From assembly GCA_947495295.1 (NCBI GenBank), contig CANLYJ010000006.1, positions 124,001 through 188,000 on the forward strand: DNA of 64,000 bases. The letters are read 5' to 3'. The notes below the pieces were generated by a model that saw nothing but the letters and a program-made list of their open reading frames with translations, was not told where the DNA came from and made no database searches. Every line of letters starts with the position of its first letter. Position 1 is the stretch's first letter. A program made the translations under genes and the position numbers. The DNA is from an uncultured Paracoccaceae bacterium (GTDB lineage Bacteria > Pseudomonadota > Alphaproteobacteria > Rhodobacterales > Rhodobacteraceae). This document shows, one piece after another, positions 61,525 to 64,000 of this stretch.

Positions 61525-63039
61525 TCAACCGGCCATTTCGGTGCTCAGGAACGCCTCAGGATCATCCACTTCAACCAGCCTTTTGCGTTGTATTTCCCAG
61601 AACCGGTTGCCCACATTGCGCAGGAAACTGCGGTCATGGCTGACCAGCAGGCAGGCAGCGCCATGGGCGATCAGCTCTTCCTCCAGCGCCTCTTGCCCTT
61701 CGATATCCAGATGGTTTGTGGGTTCGTCCAGCAGATAGAAATTCGGCTGTTGCAGCCGCAATATCAGCATCGCCAACCGGGCTTTCTGCCCGCCGGACAG
61801 CGCACCGATTTTCGTGTCCTGCATCTGGATATTCACCCCCGCACCGGCCAGCAAACCGCGCGCGCGCTGGTCGCCGACATCGAAGGCACCAGCCACTGCC
61901 GTCATCGGGGTATCATCATCCGACAACTGGCTAAGGTGTTGATCGGAATAGCCTTCCACGACGGTAGGCGCTGATTTCAGCCCAGGCACCTCTGCCGCGA
62001 TAGCCCGGTGGATCAGTTTGATCAGCCGGGTCTTGCCCGTGCCATTGGTGCCCAGCAGCACGATGCGGTCGCCCGGGCTGATCCATTTCTTGCCCGAGGT
62101 GTAAAGTTGCCGCCCATCGGGCGTTTCCACGGTTACGTCATCCAATGATATCAGCGCCTTGGCATGGGTGCCGCTATTGGTGAGCCGGATATCGCCTGCG
62201 CCGCGTTCCTGATGGGCAGGCTTTGCTGCCGCCTCGATCTTGGCTGCCCGTTCTGTCAACTGCTTCGTCTTGTTCACCAGCAGGTCAGAACCTGAATTGA
62301 TCCCGATATTCTTGAGCTTGGCCGCCTGTTTGCGCAGCTGGCTGGCCTTGTTGAGATCATTGGCAAAGCGGCGTTCATCAGCCGCGTCAGCCTCATCCAG
62401 CGCCGCCCGCGCCTGGGTGAAGGGCAGGGCAAAGGTGCGGCTGCGTTCGGCCCGGAGAAACAAGGTACGATTGGTCACGGCATCCAGAAATGCGCGGTCA
62501 TGTGAGGTGATCAGAGCCGGCACCTCGCGCGGCAGGGCACCCAGCCATTCCTGCAACAGACCAATGCGGTGCAGGTCCAGATGGTTGGTCGGTTCGTCCA
62601 GCAACAAAAGGTCCGGTTCGGTGATCCAGGCGGCGGCCAGAAGGGCGGTGCGCTGCCAGCCGCCGCTAAGTTCTGACAGGGGTTTGTGTTGCAGATCATA
62701 GGGGGTTTTCAGATCATCCAGCACGACATCAACCCGCCAGCTTTCATAGTCGGCCTGTTCTTGGGGAAGGGCGGCAAGCACATGATCGTAAAGGGTTTTG
62801 TCCAACGCAGCAGCAGGCACATTCTGTTCGACATGGCCCACACGCAGGCCCCTGGCGCGGGTGATATCGCCGGTCGTGGGTTCAAACGTGCCAGCAATAC
62901 AGCCCATCAGGGTGGATTTGCCGCGCCCATTGGCGGCGACCAGCCCGATGCGGTCGCCTTTGGAAATGGTCAGGTTCAGATCAGTGAAAAGCGGGTCGCC
63001 AAGGGTCACACCCAGCGCGTTGATGTTGATGATTGTCAT
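61525..63039 (-). CDS. ABC-F family ATPase
   Basis: A 504-residue soluble twin ABC protein with two nucleotide-binding domains: first Walker A AANGRGKST, LSGGWQRTALL and LLLDEPTNHLD; second GTNGTGKTR, LSGGQKARLAML and LLDEPTNHLDIEG. The linker between them is about 80 residues and basic/helical. ABC-F proteins act on ribosomes (translation factors or antibiotic protection); it has no membrane part and is not a transporter. Resistance function cannot be judged from sequence. Confidence 0.92.
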   Translation of the reverse strand: MTIININALGVTLGDPLFTDLNLTISKGDRIGLVAANGRGKSTLMGCIAGTFEPTTGDITRARGLRVGHVEQNVPAAALDKTLYDHVLAALPQEQADYESWRVDVVLDDLKTPYDLQHKPLSELSGGWQRTALLAAAWITEPDLLLLDEPTNHLDLHRIGLLQEWLGALPREVPALITSHDRAFLDAVTNRTLFLRAERSRTFALPFTQARAALDEADAADERRFANDLNKASQLRKQAAKLKNIGINSGSDLLVNKTKQLTERAAKIEAAAKPAHQERGAGDIRLTNSGTHAKALISLDDVTVETPDGRQLYTSGKKWISPGDRIVLLGTNGTGKTRLIKLIHRAIAAEVPGLKSAPTVVEGYSDQHLSQLSDDDTPMTAVAGAFDVGDQRARGLLAGAGVNIQMQDTKIGALSGGQKARLAMLILRLQQPNFYLLDEPTNHLDIEGQEALEEELIAHGAACLLVSHDRSFLRNVGNRFWEIQRKRLVEVDDPEAFLSTEMAG

Positions 63040-63281
63040 ATCGGTCTCGGATCAGGAAATGCCGCTGGCGCGGCGAGATGGGCAGACCGTTTCGGATCAT
63101 GCCCTGCAAACGTATTTACAGGGCGTGGCGGGGACCATGCTGAAGTCGGCGGATGATACGCATGTTCAGCTTGTGCCCTCCTGTTGTTGGTGTTGACCGA
63201 TACCTATAGCGTAGAATTGGACGCTTACGGGGTCAAGTAAACAGATCGGCGGGACAATCGTGGTCGGGTCCTCAACAAAAT

Positions 63282-63563
63282 TTATCCTGCAGATGTAACC
63301 GCACTGATCCCGCGCCGCTGAATGCACGCATTGATCGCCTCAGCGCCCGATCGCGTCGCGCCAAGCCGGACAACGGCCGATGCACGCGGTAATGCGCCTT
63401 CGGGATTGGCGGATGGACGGCCGGGCGAAATCGAATAGGTTCCCGGCGCCTGTACCTCGTCCATGCAAGATTGGACCAGCGTTTTCTGCTGCGCTTCGGG
63501 AAGCGGTTTGCTCGTCATGCAGCCAGCCAGAAGGAGAACTGAAAAAATACAGATGTGCCGCAT
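63282..63563 (-). CDS. Small lipoprotein of unknown function
   Basis: A 93-residue protein with a lipoprotein signal, lipobox LLLAGC, then a Gln-rich region. The sequence QSCMDEVQAPGTYSIS and a second Cys in INACIQRRG could form a disulfide. I do not recognise the family. AAAGG precedes ATG 63563; the longer frame is less likely. Confidence 0.7.
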   Translation of the reverse strand: MRHICIFSVLLLAGCMTSKPLPEAQQKTLVQSCMDEVQAPGTYSISPGRPSANPEGALPRASAVVRLGATRSGAEAINACIQRRGISAVTSAG

Positions 63564-63687
63564 CAGAATACCTTTGTTTCTCGGAGTATATTTCATCCGT
63601 TACTTACCACTGGGATCTTGGTCCATCAATTCGTCTATTTACGTCTCTCAAAACGGCAGACCATTGTTGAATGTATTGCGACTGTGT

Positions 63688-64000
63688 TTACCGCAACGCC
63701 CGCCCCTTGATGATCGCATCCGCCCCAAACTTCTGTCGGATCAGGTCGGCGGCTTTTTCTGCCTCTGCCCGTTTGCCGGCCTCGGGGTCAAGCAGGTCGC
63801 CCTCGCGGTCGGCCCCGTCAGCAGATGTGATGTCTGACAGGCCGACGCCCAGCAACCGGTATGGCCCCTTGTCCCCAACCTGATCGAACAGCCCCCGCGC
63901 AGTGCGATAGATCGTGTCGGCGATCTGGGTCGGGTGGTGCAGGCTCAGCCGTTTGGTGATCCCTTTGAAATCATGGGTCTTCAACTTCAGCGTCACAACC
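63688..64000 (-). CDS. dinB: DNA polymerase IV, C-terminal part (partial, runs off right edge)
   Basis: The last 103 or so residues of a Y-family polymerase, read leftward from the right edge to the stop at 63688. The segment TLKLKTHDFKGITKR followed by GPYRLLGVGLSDIT is the little-finger domain of DinB, which grips DNA during translesion synthesis. The catalytic palm and fingers lie beyond the window. Confidence 0.85.
   Translation of the reverse strand, partial: VVTLKLKTHDFKGITKRLSLHHPTQIADTIYRTARGLFDQVGDKGPYRLLGVGLSDITSADGADREGDLLDPEAGKRAEAEKAADLIRQKFGADAIIKGRALR

Noticed and set aside
63137-63196. Short plus-strand frame ending in a Cys-rich stretch, like a leader peptide
   Set aside because: The next gene in its direction is on the opposite strand, so there is nothing for a leader to regulate, and no ribosome site is present.
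1-64000. CRISPR array, prophage, insertion sequence or defence-system genes
   Set aside because: No regularly spaced direct repeats with unique spacers, no transposase, integrase, phage structural or nuclease-cluster genes were found.

Overview
The window is a chromosomal segment of a GC-rich alphaproteobacterium, most likely a Rhodobacteraceae member of the Roseobacter group. This is inferred from the gene families: a CcrM-type methyltransferase tail, DUF2125 and DUF4170 proteins, the pmbA / inositol-phosphatase / waaA / lpxK string, an acidic porin, phaA-phaB, and small Roseobacter-type proteins. No database search was possible. I see no prophage, insertion sequence, CRISPR array or defence island. 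Most of the window is ordinary core and niche genes, with accessory material in small patches.

Layout. 1-4184: end of ccrM, an orphan membrane histidine kinase and an unrecognised secreted 582-residue protein, closed by an 11-bp phased repeat. 4185-12306: alkB and mutY, a DciA-like gene and dsbA, then a leftward envelope operon (pmbA, phosphatase, DUF4170, waaA, lpxK). 12362-15456: two DUF2125 paralogues separated by a terminator. 15577-19424: a tightly overlapping rightward operon (SDR, crotonase-fold protein lacking both catalytic glutamates, MscS channel, HI0933-type flavoprotein). 19406-24023: a sulfotransferase-like gene, then yjbH-yjbF and three tiny signal-peptide/one-helix proteins. 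24029-28556: leuS-lptE-holA and a DUF3576 lipoprotein. 28694-35889: porin, yggS, rluA, an mhqO/mhqD-like pair, aldehyde dehydrogenase, 1-Cys peroxiredoxin and an outer-membrane protein. 35958-42114: a LicD-like gene, pnp, a deletion scar joining remnants of a tetR and an SDR gene, then pgsA-moaD-moaE. 42319-49916: a KpsS/KpsC-like capsule gene, a TbpB-like lipoprotein, tag, a degenerate EAL protein, phaA-phaB, a 37-residue protein and a GcvA-like LysR regulator. 49959-64000: YdcH, a tRNA-type methyltransferase, DUF2007, polyprenyl synthase, TerB-like, ispE and a TPR protein, a MerR/CDF metal-efflux pair with a readable operator, a UbiH-family hydroxylase, amidase, rpmJ, tRNA-Val(GAC), an N-formylglutamate amidohydrolase, an ABC-F ATPase, a small lipoprotein and the end of dinB.

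How genes work together. Lipid A/Kdo assembly (waaA, lpxK, lptE) and surface decoration (YjbH/YjbF, LicD-like, sulfotransferase-like, KpsS-like) recur. Quinone/aldehyde/peroxide detoxification is grouped at 31.3-35.2 kb. phaA-phaB supplies hydroxybutyryl-CoA, but no PHA synthase is present here.

The least explained signals are the small-protein cluster with covarying 3' hairpins (23.1-24.0 kb), the 37-residue gene facing a LysR gene across a clean dyad (48.75-48.97 kb), the tetR/SDR deletion scar (39.6-40.5 kb), the 11-bp helically phased intergenic repeats (4.02 and 61.39 kb), and the two compound inverted-repeat elements in convergent gaps (56.75 and 59.53 kb).
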